Shown: piece by piece, positions 44,075 through 52,532 of the stretch
Numbering within the stretch: position 1 is the stretch's first letter
Layout of the letters: each line of letters starts with the position of its first letter
Source: Pseudomonas sp.
GTDB taxonomy: Bacteria > Pseudomonadota > Gammaproteobacteria > Pseudomonadales > Pseudomonadaceae
Direction: 5' to 3'
Length of the DNA: 64,000 bases
Assembly: GCF_002796985.1 (NCBI RefSeq)
Contig: NZ_PEKX01000002.1
Span: 62,001 to 126,000, forward strand
The notes under the pieces: generated by a model
Told to the model about the DNA's origin: nothing
Database searches by the model: none
What the model saw: only the letters and a program-made list of their open reading frames with translations
Position numbers and translations under genes: made by a program

Positions 44075-44701
44075 ATGAGCATCACAAGGACCGCTTTACC
44101 CCTGCTGCTGGTAAGCACGTTGCTCACCGGTTGCGCAGGGCTGCAGAAGTCCGACTGGCCGACTTGCGCCGTGGTTGGTGGCGTCGGTGGCGCAGGTTTA
44201 GGTTCCATCGAAAGCAGCGCCTGGGCTGGCTGGGGGGCCCTGATTGGTGGTGTGCTGGGAGCGTCCTACTGCTGGGTGCATGGTGCCGAGGAACAAGTGG
44301 CTGAGGTCCCGCCGCCCGCTCCGGCTCCAGAACCGGCTCCGCTGCCCAAGGAAGAGACCATCGTGGTGCGTGACCTGCACTTCGCCTTCGACTCGTCGAA
44401 GATCGATGCGCAGGACAAGGACAAGCTCGACACCATCGCTACCCGCCTGAAGGGTGAGGCTGCGAGCACCGAGCTGAACATCGGTGGACACACCGACAGC
44501 ATCGGCACCGACGCGTACAACCAGAAACTCTCCGAGCGTCGCGCCAATGCCGTGTCCAACTACCTGGTCGACTCTGGCGTACCTGCCAGCAGCGTCAAGT
44601 CGGTCGTCGGTTATGGCGAGAGCCAGCCGGTCGCGGACAACAAGACCAAGGAAGGCCGCGCCGAGAACCGTCGCGTGGAAATCAAGATCACCCGCGAGTA
44701 A
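44075..44701 (+). CDS. OmpA family lipoprotein (PA1041-like)
   Basis: 208 aa. Lipobox LLTGCAGLQK; glycine-zipper-like stretch GVGGAGLGSIESSAWAGWGA after it; Pro/Ala linker (PPPAPAPEPAPLPKEE); C-terminal OmpA peptidoglycan-binding domain (ELNIGGHTDSIGTDAYNQ, LSERRANAVSNYL, GRAENRRVEIKI). Predicted to anchor the outer membrane to peptidoglycan. SD AGGAGA about 10 nt before ATG. Followed by a terminator. Confidence 0.92.
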   Translation: MSITRTALPLLLVSTLLTGCAGLQKSDWPTCAVVGGVGGAGLGSIESSAWAGWGALIGGVLGASYCWVHGAEEQVAEVPPPAPAPEPAPLPKEETIVVRDLHFAFDSSKIDAQDKDKLDTIATRLKGEAASTELNIGGHTDSIGTDAYNQKLSERRANAVSNYLVDSGVPASSVKSVVGYGESQPVADNKTKEGRAENRRVEIKITRE

Positions 44702-44718
44702 GTCTGGGGTGATGTGTG

Positions 44719-44745
44719 CAAAGGGGGCTTTCGTGGCCCCCTTTG
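44719..44745 (+). terminator. Rho-independent terminator
   Basis: CAAAGGGGGC / GCCCCCTTTG, a 10-bp stem with a 7-nt loop, 18 nt after the OmpA-like lipoprotein gene. Confidence 0.85.
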
Positions 44746-44821
44746 TCATTCCCGGTTGCCACTGGCATAGGCCGGGACAGAGGCGTATGTTCCCCGGCAA
44801 AGAAAAATACGGGGGCACTTC

Positions 44822-45124
44822 ATGAAAGCGTTGTTGGGGCTGGGCAAGTTGATTGCCCTGTTGTTCTGGCTGGCGGTGCTGGCCAACCTGATCCAACCCT
44901 TCGCACATCCCTTCGCCCTGCTGCTCAATGCGGCGGGTGCGCTGATCCTGCTGATCCACATCCTCGAGGTTCTGGCGCTGCGCAAGCGCTTGCTGGGCCG
45001 CCCGCATCCGGGCATGGACCGCCTGCAGATCCTGCTGTTCGGCGTCTTCCATTTCGCCACCCTGCCGCAGCCGGCAGCGGAGCAACCGGCATCCGCAAAA
45101 GTAGAAGGAGATACCCATGCGTAA
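44822..45124 (+). CDS. DUF1145 family membrane protein
   Basis: 100 aa. Two predicted TM helices (LIALLFWLAVLANLIQPF and FALLLNAAGALILLIHILEV), then a cytoplasmic basic part with a third hydrophobic stretch (LQILLFGVFHFATL). Matches DUF1145. Its end overlaps the start of the next gene by 8 nt, so the two are co-translated. Function unknown. Confidence 0.82.
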   Translation: MKALLGLGKLIALLFWLAVLANLIQPFAHPFALLLNAAGALILLIHILEVLALRKRLLGRPHPGMDRLQILLFGVFHFATLPQPAAEQPASAKVEGDTHA

Positions 45125-45881
45125 GTCGTTGCTGGGCTTGGTGCTGTTCGCCCCGCTGGCCTGTTCGGCTGCTGGCGCCGTCTCGGTGGAAGCCAATACT
45201 GTGCTGCGCCTGCCGGTGAAGGGCGAGAGCCTGAGCCTGGATCGCATCAGTGTCGGCCCGGAGGGGGCACTGCTGATCCCGTCGCGGGTCAAGGAGCTGA
45301 AGATCGGCGAGTTGGAGCTGGCGAAGAACGCGCGGATCGGCGTGTTCCCCGGCAGCGATGTACTGCTGATCGAGGTGCAACACGGCAACCTGGCCGACGG
45401 CAGCGTGATCGCCGCGCAAGGCAGTTCCGGCAGCTTCGAGAAACCCGCCAGCGGCGGCCGCAACCTGGTGCTTCGCCTGCAGGGCGTGCAGGTGGAAAAC
45501 CTGCTGATCGACGTCCGTGGCGGTGTCGGCGCACCGGGTTACGACGGCCTGGACGGCGGCAGCGCGCAGACCTCCGGCTGCCTGTGGGGCAGCGGAAAAT
45601 CTGCCGGCGATGGCCAGAACGGCGCCGATGGCCAGACTGGAGCATCCGGCGGCGTGGTGCGCCTGGAAGTGCCTGAGCAATTCGATGTCGCGAAGGTCAG
45701 AGTGCGCCTGGAAGGCGGCGCTGGCGGCGCTGGCGGAAAGCCTGGCAAGGCCGGGCCGCGCAGCAGCGAGAAGGGCTGTTGGCTCTATTCGGTGGCGGGC
45801 GAGAAGCCCGGCGCGGAAGGCCAGGGCGGTGCGGAAGGGGCTAAGGGTAGCGAAGGCCGCCTGGACGTAAAGCGCTTCTGA
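45117..45881 (+). CDS. Secreted Gly-rich, collagen-like protein
   Basis: 254 aa. Signal MRKSLLGLVLFAPLACSAAG, possibly lipoprotein-like (LAC). The N-terminal half is beta-rich (TVLRLPVKGESLSLDRISVG). Two Gly-rich loops follow, DGLDGGSAQ...GASGGVV and GGAGGAGGKPGKAG...GAEGAKGSEG, each containing one Cys next to aromatic residues (SGCLWGSG; KGCWLYSV). The Gly-x-x pattern is irregular, so true triple helix is doubtful. SD AAGGAG. Coupled to DUF1145; role unknown, probably surface or periplasmic. Confidence 0.75.
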   Translation: MRKSLLGLVLFAPLACSAAGAVSVEANTVLRLPVKGESLSLDRISVGPEGALLIPSRVKELKIGELELAKNARIGVFPGSDVLLIEVQHGNLADGSVIAAQGSSGSFEKPASGGRNLVLRLQGVQVENLLIDVRGGVGAPGYDGLDGGSAQTSGCLWGSGKSAGDGQNGADGQTGASGGVVRLEVPEQFDVAKVRVRLEGGAGGAGGKPGKAGPRSSEKGCWLYSVAGEKPGAEGQGGAEGAKGSEGRLDVKRF

Positions 45882-45897
45882 GGCGCTGCCTTTGAAG

Positions 45898-45929
45898 AAA
45901 GCCCGCCCGGCAACCGGGCGGGCTTTTTC
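45898..45929. terminator. Bidirectional terminator
   Basis: AAAGCCCGCCCGG / CCGGGCGGGCTTT, a 13-bp stem with a CAA loop and further T. Convergent gap between the Gly-rich protein gene and the CopD-like gene. Confidence 0.93.
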
Positions 45930-45947
45930 GTTTTGCCAGTGCGGGTC

Positions 45948-46412
45948 TTACCAGTGCGGGCGCGCGGCGACGAAAGCCACCAGCGCCAGGCCGATCAGCA
46001 GATTCAAACCCACGGTCTTGCGGATCTTGCCCAGCGCGGCACCGCCGGCCGGCCAATCCTGCGCTTGCACCGCGCGGCGCAGCTCCGGCAGTTGCAGCGC
46101 CTGGATGCGCAGGAACAGCGCGAGCATCGCCACGTACAGCCCCATCATCACCTGCACATAGCGCGGCGCGCCGGCCATGCCGCTGTAGCTCAGGTGCATC
46201 ATGCCCACGCCGGTCACCGGCAACAGGATCACCGCCGCCCATATCCAGCGGAAGAAGCGCGGAAACACCTCGAGCCACAGCTTCAGCCTGGCCGGTGGTT
46301 CCAGCGCGGCAACGGCGGCCGGGCGCAGCACCATCCAGGCGAAGAACATGCCGCCGACCCAGACCAGGGCGGCCAGGACGTGCAGGGCATAGACAAGGGC
46401 AAAGGGTGTCAT
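45948..46412 (-). CDS. CopD family membrane protein
   Basis: 154 aa, four predicted TM helices with conserved His in YALHVLAALVWVGGMFFAW and MMHLSYSGM, and FPRFFRWIWAAV. This is the stand-alone CopD-type domain (also called DUF2214/CopD-like) linked to copper or heme proteins in the family. No cop genes adjoin it. A terminator follows. Confidence 0.83.
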   Translation of the reverse strand: MTPFALVYALHVLAALVWVGGMFFAWMVLRPAAVAALEPPARLKLWLEVFPRFFRWIWAAVILLPVTGVGMMHLSYSGMAGAPRYVQVMMGLYVAMLALFLRIQALQLPELRRAVQAQDWPAGGAALGKIRKTVGLNLLIGLALVAFVAARPHW

Positions 46413-46534
46413 TCGGACGATCTCCGCTGGCGATTGAAGTCAAGCGCGCTATCATAGCCGCCGATTCGAACCACTGAAAATTTATCCAGCATCCGGATGT
46501 GTCCTCAAGGCACGCTCCGGGGCCCGGGAAGTCC

Positions 46535-48679
46535 ATGCTCAGCACCGAACTCAAGGCCACGATCCAGGGCGCCTACTCGCGCTTCCTCGAGGCCAAGGAA
46601 CTCAAGCCGCGCTACGGCCAGCGCCTGATGATCGCCGAAGTTGCCAAGGTCCTGGGGACCATCGCCAGCGACGAGGAAGGCCATCGCCTGGGCGATGCCG
46701 CCGTGGTCGCCGTGGAAGCCGGCACCGGCACCGGCAAGACCGTCGCCTACAGCCTCGCCGCCATCGCCTGCGCCAAGGCCGCCGGCAAGCGTCTGGTCGT
46801 CGCCACCGCCACCGTCGCCCTGCAGGAGCAGATCGTCCACAAGGACCTGCCCGACCTGCTGCGCAACTCCGGGTTGTCGTTCAGCTTCGCCCTGGCCAAG
46901 GGGCGCGGGCGCTACCTGTGCCTGTCCAAGCTCGACCACCTGTTGCAGGAAGGCCAGGCGCAGAGCGCGACCGCCCAGCTGTTCGAGGAGGAAGGCTTCC
47001 GCATTGACGTGGACGAGACCTCCAGCAAGCTGTTCAACCAGATGATCGAGCGCCTGGCCGGCAACCGCTGGGACGGCGACCGCGACTCCTGGCCCGAGGC
47101 CATCGAGGACGCGCAGTGGGCGCAGGTCACCACCGACCACAGCCAGTGCACCAACCGCCATTGCCCGAATTTCCAGCAGTGCGCCTTCTACAAGGCGCGC
47201 GAAGGCATGACCAAGGTCGACGTGATCGTCACCAACCATGACCTGGTGCTGGCGGACCTGGCGCTGGGCGGCGGCGCGATCCTGCCCGATCCGCGCGAAA
47301 CGCTCTACGTATTCGACGAAGGCCACCACCTGCCGGACAAGGCCATCGGCCACTTCGCCCACTTCACTCGCCTGCGCGCCACCGCCGACTGGCTGGGCCA
47401 GGTGGAGAAGAACCTGACCAAGCTGCTGGCGCAGAACCCGTTGCCGGGCGACCTCGGCCGCCTGATCGAACAGGTGCCGGAACTGGCCCGCGAGCTGCGC
47501 ACGCAGCAGCAGTTCATGTTTACCGCCTGTGAGGAGGTTGGCGACTTCCGCGCCGGCGAGGACATGGAAGGCCGCGAGCGGCCGCGCCATCGCTTCGAGG
47601 GTGGGGTGATCCCCGAGCATATCCGCGACATGGGCATCGAGCTGAAGAAGGGCTTCTCCAGGCTCACCGATCTGTTCACCCGCCTGACCGAACTGCTCAA
47701 GGAAGCCATGGACGGGGAGGGCAGCGTCGGCGTCGCCAGCCACCAGGCCGAGGAGTGGTACCCGCTGTTCGGCAGCCTGCTGTCGCGCGCCCAGGGCAAC
47801 TGGGAACTGTGGACCGCCTTCACCTGCGAAGACCCGGAAGACAGCCCGCCAATGGCGCGCTGGCTGACCCTGGCCGAGAGCGGCACCTTCTACGACATCG
47901 AGGCCAACGCCAGCCCGATCCTCGCCGCCGAGACCCTGCGCCGCAACCTGTGGAACGTGGCCTACGGCGTGCTGGTGACCTCCGCGACGCTAACCGCGCT
48001 GGGCACCTTCGACCGCTATCGCATGCGCGCCGGCCTGCCGCGCGCGGCAGTCACCGCCGTGGTGCCGAGCCCGTTCCACCATGCCGACGCCGGCGTGCTG
48101 CGGGTGCCGGACCTCAAGGCTGACCCGCGCGATGCCGCTGCCCATACCGCGGCGATCATTCGCGAGTTGCCGGAGATCGTCGAAGGCTCGCGCGGTTCGC
48201 TGATCCTGTTCTCCTCGCGCAAGCAGATGCAGGAAGTCTTCGACGGCCTGGACCGCGACTGGCGCAAACGGGTGCTGATCCAGGGCAACCTGTCCAAGCA
48301 GGAAACCCTGAACAAGCACCGCTCGCGGGTCGACGACGGCGAGCCGAGCGTGCTGTTCGGCCTGGCCAGCTTCTCCGAAGGTGTGGACCTGCCCGGCGCC
48401 TACTGCGAGCACGTGGTGATTGCCAAGATTCCGTTCGCCGTGCCGGATGACCCGGTGGAAGCGGCGCTGTCGGAATGGATCGAGGCACGCGGCGGCAATC
48501 CGTTCATGGAGATCGCCGTGCCCGATGCCTCGCTGCGTCTGGTGCAGGCCTGCGGTCGCCTGCTGCGCACCGAGGAGGATCGCGGCACCATCACGCTGCT
48601 GGACCGCCGCGTGGTGACGCAGCGCTATGGCAAGGCCATTCTTAACGCATTGCCGCCGTTCCGCCGCGAAATAGCTTGA
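46535..48679 (+). CDS. dinG: ATP-dependent DNA helicase DinG
   Basis: 714 aa XPD-like superfamily 2 helicase (5'-3'). Walker A is EAGTGTGKTVAYSL, the DEAH-type box is VFDEGHHLP, and C-terminal motifs include LFGLASFSEGVDLPG and RLVQACGRLLRTEEDRGTITLLDRR. A Cys set for the 4Fe-4S cluster is seen in YLCLSKLDHL and CTNRHCPNFQQCAFY. It resolves D-loops, R-loops and G-quadruplexes. The ATG at 46535 has GGGAAG upstream; a GTG at 46499 is less likely. Confidence 0.96.
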   Translation: MLSTELKATIQGAYSRFLEAKELKPRYGQRLMIAEVAKVLGTIASDEEGHRLGDAAVVAVEAGTGTGKTVAYSLAAIACAKAAGKRLVVATATVALQEQIVHKDLPDLLRNSGLSFSFALAKGRGRYLCLSKLDHLLQEGQAQSATAQLFEEEGFRIDVDETSSKLFNQMIERLAGNRWDGDRDSWPEAIEDAQWAQVTTDHSQCTNRHCPNFQQCAFYKAREGMTKVDVIVTNHDLVLADLALGGGAILPDPRETLYVFDEGHHLPDKAIGHFAHFTRLRATADWLGQVEKNLTKLLAQNPLPGDLGRLIEQVPELARELRTQQQFMFTACEEVGDFRAGEDMEGRERPRHRFEGGVIPEHIRDMGIELKKGFSRLTDLFTRLTELLKEAMDGEGSVGVASHQAEEWYPLFGSLLSRAQGNWELWTAFTCEDPEDSPPMARWLTLAESGTFYDIEANASPILAAETLRRNLWNVAYGVLVTSATLTALGTFDRYRMRAGLPRAAVTAVVPSPFHHADAGVLRVPDLKADPRDAAAHTAAIIRELPEIVEGSRGSLILFSSRKQMQEVFDGLDRDWRKRVLIQGNLSKQETLNKHRSRVDDGEPSVLFGLASFSEGVDLPGAYCEHVVIAKIPFAVPDDPVEAALSEWIEARGGNPFMEIAVPDASLRLVQACGRLLRTEEDRGTITLLDRRVVTQRYGKAILNALPPFRREIA

Positions 48680-48681
48680 GT

Positions 48682-48703
48682 GTGCGGGAGCAAGCTCCCG
48701 CAC
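48682..48703. repeat. Short palindrome (GCGGGAGC type)
   Basis: GTGCGGGAGC, AA, GCTCCCGCAC: a perfect 10-bp dyad directly after the dinG stop. Related in layout to the REP family (GGAGCAAGCTCC centre); may act with the next hairpin as transcript end. Confidence 0.65.
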
Positions 48704-48719
48704 TGGCTGTCAAACGATC

Positions 48720-48737
48720 GCCCGCCGTCCGGCGGGC
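48720..48737 (+). terminator. Hairpin after dinG
   Basis: GCCCGCCG / CGGCGGGC, 8-bp stem, 2-nt loop, no T-tract. Only 21 nt before the next ATG. Confidence 0.5.
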
Positions 48738-48758
48738 GTATTGCAAGGATTCGAATCC

Positions 48759-51041
48759 ATGACATCGATGCGTTGGCATCTGCCGCTGCTGCTCAGCCTG
48801 GCCATCGCCAGCGCCCCGGCCTGGTCGGCTGGCGGCAATGAAACCCTGTTCAATTTCGTCAAGCCGATGGCCGTGGTCACGGTCACCACGCAGAACGCCG
48901 ACTTGCCCAGCTCCACCGCCGAAGCGACGCCCGAAGGCGAAATCCTCCGGCGGGTGAACTTCAACCCCGCGCCGCAACCGACCCTGCGCCTCGCGCCATC
49001 CAGCGGCAGCTGGGACTGGTCCCAGGCAGACAGCGTCAGCCTGCGCATCCAGAACGCCATGGACTGGGCCATCACCCTGGAAGTGGAAGTGGAAGGTGTT
49101 GCCGGTGCCCCCGGCTTGCGCGCGAGCATCGCTCTGCCGCCGGGCCCGGCGCAGACCCTGGTGATTCCCCTGCATGCCACCGCGCCGGAAGACTTCGGCA
49201 TGCGTGCCGGCGTGCCCATGCCCGTCACCCAGGATGGCCAGCGCCTGCTGCTGGCGAGCAAGGTCAGCGGCGAGCTGAACCGCAGCCAGGTCGGCGCGGT
49301 GAAGCTGTTCCTGACCTCACCCAAGGCGGCGCAGGACATCCTCGTCGGCCGCTTCGGCACCCGCGCCGGCAATGACGAATACCACAAGGCCTACACCGGC
49401 ATCGTCGATGGCTTCGGCCAGTCCACCCGCAGCGACTGGCCGGAGAAGGTGAAGAGCCCCGAGCAACTGGCCAGTGCCTGGAAGGCCGAAGGCGAGCATC
49501 TGAAGAAGTGGCAGCCGGCGCCCGGTCGCGATGCCTTCGGCGGTCTGCTGGATGGCCCTGCCTTCGAGGGTACCGGCTTCTTCCGCACCGAGAAACGCAA
49601 CGGCCGTTGGTGGCTGGTGACGCCGGAAGGGCACTCGTTCTGGTCCATGGGCGTCAACGCGGTGAATGCCGACAGTAGCCAGACCTACGTGGAGGGCCGT
49701 GAGTACATGTTCACCGGCCTGCCGAAAGAGGACGAGCCGCTGGCCGCCTTCTACGGTCAGAGTGACGACCGCAGCGGTGTCGGCGCCCAGCAGGGCCGCG
49801 CTTTCGGCAACGGCCGCTGGTTCGACTTCTATGCCGCCAACCGCTTCCGCGCCGACGGCGGCCTGAGCGCTGACGCCGCCGCTGCCGCGTGGCGTGAGCG
49901 CACCGTGCAGCGCCTCGGCTCCTGGGGCTTCAACACCCTGGGCGACTGGAGCGATCCGGCCTTCGCCGACGATCCGCGCCTGCCCTACAGCGTGCCCCTG
50001 TCCATCAGTGGCGACTACGCCACGGTCAGCACCGGTTATGACTGGTGGGGCGCCATGCCCGACCCGTTCGACCCGCGCTTCGCCATGGCCGCTGAACGCG
50101 CCATCGCCATCGCCGCCCGCGACCACCGCGAGGACGCCTGGCTGCTGGGTTACTACGCCGACAACGAACTGGCCTGGGCGGGCCGCAGTAGCGATGCGCA
50201 AGGCCATTACGCACTGGCCTTCGGCGCGCTGAAACTGTCCACCGACAGCCCGGCCAAGCGCGCCTTCATCAAGCAGCTCAAGGACAAGTACCAGGAGCAT
50301 GAGCAACTGGCCGAAGCCTGGGGTGTACAACTGGGCTCCTGGGAAGACCTCGATGCGCCGGGCTACCAGGCGCCGATTCCGAGCGAGGCACACCCGGCGA
50401 TCGCCCAGGATTACAGCGCCTTCCTGCGCCTGTACGCCGACCAGTATTTCAAGACCCTGAAAGACTCGTTGAAGTGGCACGCGCCGAATCACCTGCTGCT
50501 CGGTCCGCGCTTCGCCGTCAGCACGCCGGAAGCGCTGGCTTCCTGCGCGCAGTATTGCGACGTCATCAGCTTCAACCTGTACGTGCCGCTGCCGCAGCAG
50601 GGCTTCGACGCCAACTACGTGCGCAGCCTGGACAAGCCGGTGCTGATTACCGAGTTCCACTTCGGCTCCCGTGACCGTGGGCCGTTCTGGGGCGGCGTCG
50701 CCGAGGTCTACAACGAGCAGCAGCGCGGCGAGGCCTACCAGCGTTTCCTCGCCGAGGCGGCGAAACAGCCGAACATCGTCGGCGCGCACTGGTTCCAGTA
50801 CCTCGACCAGCCGGTGAGCGGGCGCCTGCTCGACGGCGAGAACGGCCACATCGGCCTGGTCGGCATCACCGACCTGCCGTTCACCGGCTTCGTCGACGCC
50901 GTGCGCAAGGCCAACCAGCAGACGCTCAAGGGGATCGACGAGCAGGCCCGAGCTGCCGCCAAGGTGGCGCCGGAGCCGCAGCCGAAACCCGCGCCGGCCT
51001 CTGACGACAGCGACGACGAGGAACAGGCCTCGGAGCAATGA
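48759..51041 (+). CDS. Secreted glycoside-hydrolase-like protein (agarase/GH42-like)
   Basis: 760 aa. Signal peptide MRWHLPLLLSLAIASAPAWS. The N-terminal ~190 residues form a beta-sandwich, carbohydrate-binding-like domain. A TIM-barrel hydrolase region follows: RRNGRWW-type strand (EKRNGRWWLVTPEGHSFWSMG), acid/base candidate Glu470 in YYADNELAW and nucleophile candidate Glu632 in LITEFHFGS. The Pro/Asp/Glu-rich tail (~720-760) is disordered. Pseudomonas homologues are often called beta-agarase, but substrate is unproven. ATG 48759 has AAGGA 9 nt upstream. Confidence 0.85.
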   Translation: MTSMRWHLPLLLSLAIASAPAWSAGGNETLFNFVKPMAVVTVTTQNADLPSSTAEATPEGEILRRVNFNPAPQPTLRLAPSSGSWDWSQADSVSLRIQNAMDWAITLEVEVEGVAGAPGLRASIALPPGPAQTLVIPLHATAPEDFGMRAGVPMPVTQDGQRLLLASKVSGELNRSQVGAVKLFLTSPKAAQDILVGRFGTRAGNDEYHKAYTGIVDGFGQSTRSDWPEKVKSPEQLASAWKAEGEHLKKWQPAPGRDAFGGLLDGPAFEGTGFFRTEKRNGRWWLVTPEGHSFWSMGVNAVNADSSQTYVEGREYMFTGLPKEDEPLAAFYGQSDDRSGVGAQQGRAFGNGRWFDFYAANRFRADGGLSADAAAAAWRERTVQRLGSWGFNTLGDWSDPAFADDPRLPYSVPLSISGDYATVSTGYDWWGAMPDPFDPRFAMAAERAIAIAARDHREDAWLLGYYADNELAWAGRSSDAQGHYALAFGALKLSTDSPAKRAFIKQLKDKYQEHEQLAEAWGVQLGSWEDLDAPGYQAPIPSEAHPAIAQDYSAFLRLYADQYFKTLKDSLKWHAPNHLLLGPRFAVSTPEALASCAQYCDVISFNLYVPLPQQGFDANYVRSLDKPVLITEFHFGSRDRGPFWGGVAEVYNEQQRGEAYQRFLAEAAKQPNIVGAHWFQYLDQPVSGRLLDGENGHIGLVGITDLPFTGFVDAVRKANQQTLKGIDEQARAAAKVAPEPQPKPAPASDDSDDEEQASEQ

Positions 51042-51061
51042 TCCGTCATTCGTGAAGCCAC

Positions 51062-51080
51062 ACCCTGCCTTCGGCAGGGT
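51062..51080 (+). terminator. Hairpin after the hydrolase gene
   Basis: ACCCTGCC / GGCAGGGT, 8-bp stem with TTC loop, 20 nt after the stop; weak T-tail. Confidence 0.6.
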
Positions 51081-51159
51081 TCCCAGGGGCGGTGAGCGCT
51101 GAAAGAATGGTGTCTTCCGCACTTTCCGCCCCTGAGTATGTGCATTTCTGGAGTTTGAG

Positions 51160-52305
51160 ATGACCCTGAACGGCCACTGCGATCCGCGCTTCACCCCCGT
51201 TGCCGATGCTTTCAGTGCGCTGTTCGAAGACCCGCAGGAACGCGGCGCCGCGCTGTGCATTCAGATCGGCGGCGAGACCGTGGTCGATCTCTGGGCCGGC
51301 AGCGCGGGCAAGGATCCGGGCCAGGACTGGCAGGCCGACACGCTGCTCAACCTGTTCTCCTGCACCAAGACCTTCGCCGCCGTCGCTGCGCTGCAACTGG
51401 TGGGCGAGGGCCGCCTGGACCTGGACGCTCCGGTGGCGCGCTACTGGCCGGAGTTCGAGCAGGCCGGCAAGCAGAACATCACCGTGCGCCAACTCCTGTG
51501 CCACCGCGCGGGCTTGCCAGCGATCCGCGAGCCGCTGGCGCCCGAAGCGCTGTATGACTGGCCGACCATGACCGCGGCGCTGGCCGCCGAAACACCCTGG
51601 TGGACGCCGGGTGCCGAGCACGGCTACGCGCCCATCACCTATGGCTGGTTGATTGGTGAAGTGATCCGCCGAGTCGATGGGCGCGAGCCGGGCGCGGCCA
51701 TCGTCGAGCGCACGGCCAAACCCTTGGGGCTGGATTTCCATATCGGCCTGGATGACGCCGAGTTCCATCGTGTTGCGCACATCGCTCGCGGCAAGGGCAA
51801 TCTGGGTGATGCCGCCGCACAACGTCTGCTACGCACCATGATGACCGACGCCGCCGCGCTTTCTACCCGAGCTTTCACCAATCCGCCCTCGGTGCTCACC
51901 AGCACCAACAAGCCGGAATGGCGGCGCATGTCGCAGCCGGCGGCGAACGGCCACGGCAATGCACGCTCGCTGGCCGGCTTCTACAGTGGTCTGCTGCAGG
52001 GCAAGTTGCTGGACGAAGCGCTGCTGGCCGAACTCACCCGTGAGCACGCGCAGGGTGACGACCGCACGCTGCTGACCAGCACCCGCTTCGGCCTGGGCAC
52101 CATGCTCGACCAGCCCAGTGTCGCCAACGCCACCTACGGCCTCGGCCCGCAAGCCTTCGGGCATCCGGGAGCCGGCGGCTCCATTGGTTTCGCCGACCCC
52201 GAGCGCGAGCTGGCGCTGGGTTTCGTCGTCAACACCCTCGGCCCCTACGTGCTGATGGACCCGCGCGCGCAGCGCCTGGCGCGCCTCGCCGGCGACTGCC
52301 TGTAG
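51160..52305 (+). CDS. Serine hydrolase, class C beta-lactamase/EstB family
   Basis: 381 aa. SxxK nucleophile motif LFSCTKTFAAVAAL with Ser67 and Lys70; Tyr motif region HGYAPITYGWLIGEV; C-terminal GHPGAGGSIGFADPE corresponds to the HxG-like third motif. No signal peptide, so cytoplasmic, unlike AmpC. EstB-type members are esterases or D-aminopeptidases. Substrate unknown. The start has TGGAG... upstream (ctggagtttgagATG). Confidence 0.9.
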   Translation: MTLNGHCDPRFTPVADAFSALFEDPQERGAALCIQIGGETVVDLWAGSAGKDPGQDWQADTLLNLFSCTKTFAAVAALQLVGEGRLDLDAPVARYWPEFEQAGKQNITVRQLLCHRAGLPAIREPLAPEALYDWPTMTAALAAETPWWTPGAEHGYAPITYGWLIGEVIRRVDGREPGAAIVERTAKPLGLDFHIGLDDAEFHRVAHIARGKGNLGDAAAQRLLRTMMTDAAALSTRAFTNPPSVLTSTNKPEWRRMSQPAANGHGNARSLAGFYSGLLQGKLLDEALLAELTREHAQGDDRTLLTSTRFGLGTMLDQPSVANATYGLGPQAFGHPGAGGSIGFADPERELALGFVVNTLGPYVLMDPRAQRLARLAGDCL

Positions 52306-52310
52306 CGACG

Positions 52311-52334
52311 AGCGGGAGGAACCTTCCCCCCGCT
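52311..52334 (+). terminator. Hairpin after the serine hydrolase gene
   Basis: AGCGGG A GGAA, CC, TTCC C CCCGCT: interrupted 10-bp stem, 5 nt after the stop. No T-run follows. Confidence 0.45.
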
Positions 52335-52532
52335 AGGCCTTCGAAAGGGCGTCTGCTTATCCCGGTGGCCGGACAGGTTTGGTTCAGCTGCCGCTCGTCA
52401 GTTCGGGATTAAAATCTCGTTCCAACTGAGTAAGTTATGCTCAACTTTTAAGCTGATTGCTGAAGTTGGGGCGCGGCTGTCTGCCGGTTGCCCCCAGCCT
52501 CCCTTCATGTTCGGCCCTATGGAATCGCTCCC

